Shown: in pieces, positions 24,699-25,042 of the stretch | Numbering within the stretch: the stretch's first letter is position 1 | Layout: each line of letters begins with the position of its first letter | Assembly (NCBI GenBank): GCA_001789355.1 | Contig: MFZI01000029.1 | Location: forward strand, 6,657 to 31,698 | Direction: 5' to 3' | Origin: Candidatus Roizmanbacteria bacterium RIFCSPHIGHO2_01_FULL_39_8 | Lineage (GTDB): Bacteria > Patescibacteriota > Microgenomatia > UBA1406 > GWC2-37-13 | DNA: 25,042 bases | Translations under genes and position numbers: made by a program | Notes under the pieces: model-generated | Databases searched by the model: none | What the model saw: the letters and a program-made list of their open reading frames with translations, nothing else | What the model was told of the DNA's origin: nothing

Positions 24699-25042
24699 AG
24701 ACAGAAGTGATGGTTTTAATAATATAACTGACCTCTTTTTTGCTAAGATGAGGTTGAACTGGAATAGACAAGACTTCATTCGCGATTTTTGCAGTAACAG
24801 GAAATCTTGACTTCCCGTTATTCATATGAGCGAGATGCTTGAATCTATATAAGGGTACGGGATAAAATATATTCGTCTGAATTCCTTTTTTTTCTAAATA
24901 TGCTTTAAGCGCGTTTCTATTCATCTTTGAATTGTGTTTGATTCTTAGCGTATATTGATGATAGGCATGTGTTCGGTCGTTTTGAGGATGACTCAACTCG
25001 ATTTCTTTTATACGCTGAAATGCTCTATCATACTTTTTTGCA
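24691..25042 (-). CDS. DegT/DnrJ/EryC1-type aminotransferase, C-terminal part (gene continues off the window)
   Basis: The frame stays open to the right edge, so only about the last 116 residues are visible; the TTG at 24996 is an internal Leu codon, not a start. HAYHQYTLRI, then NALKAYLEKKGIQTNIFYPVPLY, and finally A-x-EVLSIPVQPHLSKKEV are the classic C-terminal signatures of PLP-dependent sugar aminotransferases (ArnB/DegT family), which convert keto-sugar nucleotides to amino sugars. The PLP-binding Lys lies outside the window. It could supply the amino group acetylated by the enzyme at 15898-16413, but the two genes are in different operons. Confidence 0.9.
   Translation of the reverse strand, partial: AKKYDRAFQRIKEIELSHPQNDRTHAYHQYTLRIKHNSKMNRNALKAYLEKKGIQTNIFYPVPLYRFKHLAHMNNGKSRFPVTAKIANEVLSIPVQPHLSKKEVSYIIKTITSVYV

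Noticed and set aside
24696..24779. Extended N-terminus of the right-edge methyltransferase (start at 24779)
   Set aside because: The extra 27 residues lie entirely over the aminotransferase C-terminus and look like its antisense-frame shadow; the Met at 24698 gives a normal short overlap.
24994..24996. TTG as a start of the right-edge aminotransferase fragment
   Set aside because: The frame stays open to the window edge and the translated upstream residues continue a normal DegT-type sequence, so the gene is cut by the window rather than short.
1..25042. CRISPR array, insertion sequence, tRNA or rRNA genes
   Set aside because: No regular direct-repeat array, transposase-like protein, terminal inverted repeats or conserved RNA gene segments were recognised on either strand.

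Overview
The window reads as a surface-polysaccharide and cell-envelope locus of an AT-rich bacterium. It is probably a member of the Candidate Phyla Radiation (Patescibacteria), perhaps Microgenomates. That guess rests on three things: very tight packing of multi-membrane-span glycosyltransferase-like proteins, few recognisable Shine-Dalgarno sequences, and long proteins without close textbook counterparts. TGA is used as a stop at several overlapping gene junctions, so the UGA-glycine code of Gracilibacteria/Absconditabacteria is excluded. No rRNA, tRNA, IS element, integrase or CRISPR array was seen. The lineage is inferred from style, not from a marker gene.

Layout. A polysaccharide-deacetylase gene (+, 42-791) converges on a long minus-strand block (798-17842). 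In the direction of transcription that block encodes: a CapE-like NDP-HexNAc 4,6-dehydratase, a stand-alone CapF-type cupin, a hexapeptide acetyltransferase, a GT4 glycosyltransferase, a large YfhO/GT-C-like membrane protein, a pair of small membrane proteins, a second large YfhO-like protein, an SDR epimerase, a SAM methyltransferase, a second GT4 glycosyltransferase (which seems to start at a non-AUG codon), a third large YfhO-like protein, a second pair of small membrane proteins, and a GT39-like glycosyltransferase. Many junctions are 4-base ATGA overlaps, so much of the block is probably translationally coupled. It contains a duplicated module (YfhO-like protein, two small membrane proteins, GT4), and two of the large paralogues share an almost identical DNA patch.

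A 282-bp divergent intergenic region (17843-18124) separates this block from a plus-strand operon (18125-24091). That operon encodes a methyltransferase, a 1284-residue anchored extracytoplasmic protein (metallophosphoesterase-like domain, CotH kinase domain, right-handed beta-helix), a VTC-domain protein and a DUF4956 membrane protein. CotH, VTC and DUF4956 families are known to be neighbours in other bacteria; the three-part CotH architecture is the most unusual feature here. Perfect TATAAT hexamers lie only 8-9 bases before the CotH and DUF4956 start codons, which suggests leaderless transcripts.

At the right edge, two minus-strand genes, a methyltransferase and the C-terminal part of a DegT/DnrJ/EryC1-type aminotransferase, begin another sugar-modification block that continues beyond the window. 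Together the genes look able to make modified deoxy/amino-sugar nucleotides, transfer the sugars (GT4 in the cytoplasm, GT-C type on the outer face), trim or methylate glycans, and place a kinase/polyphosphate-related envelope complex next to them.
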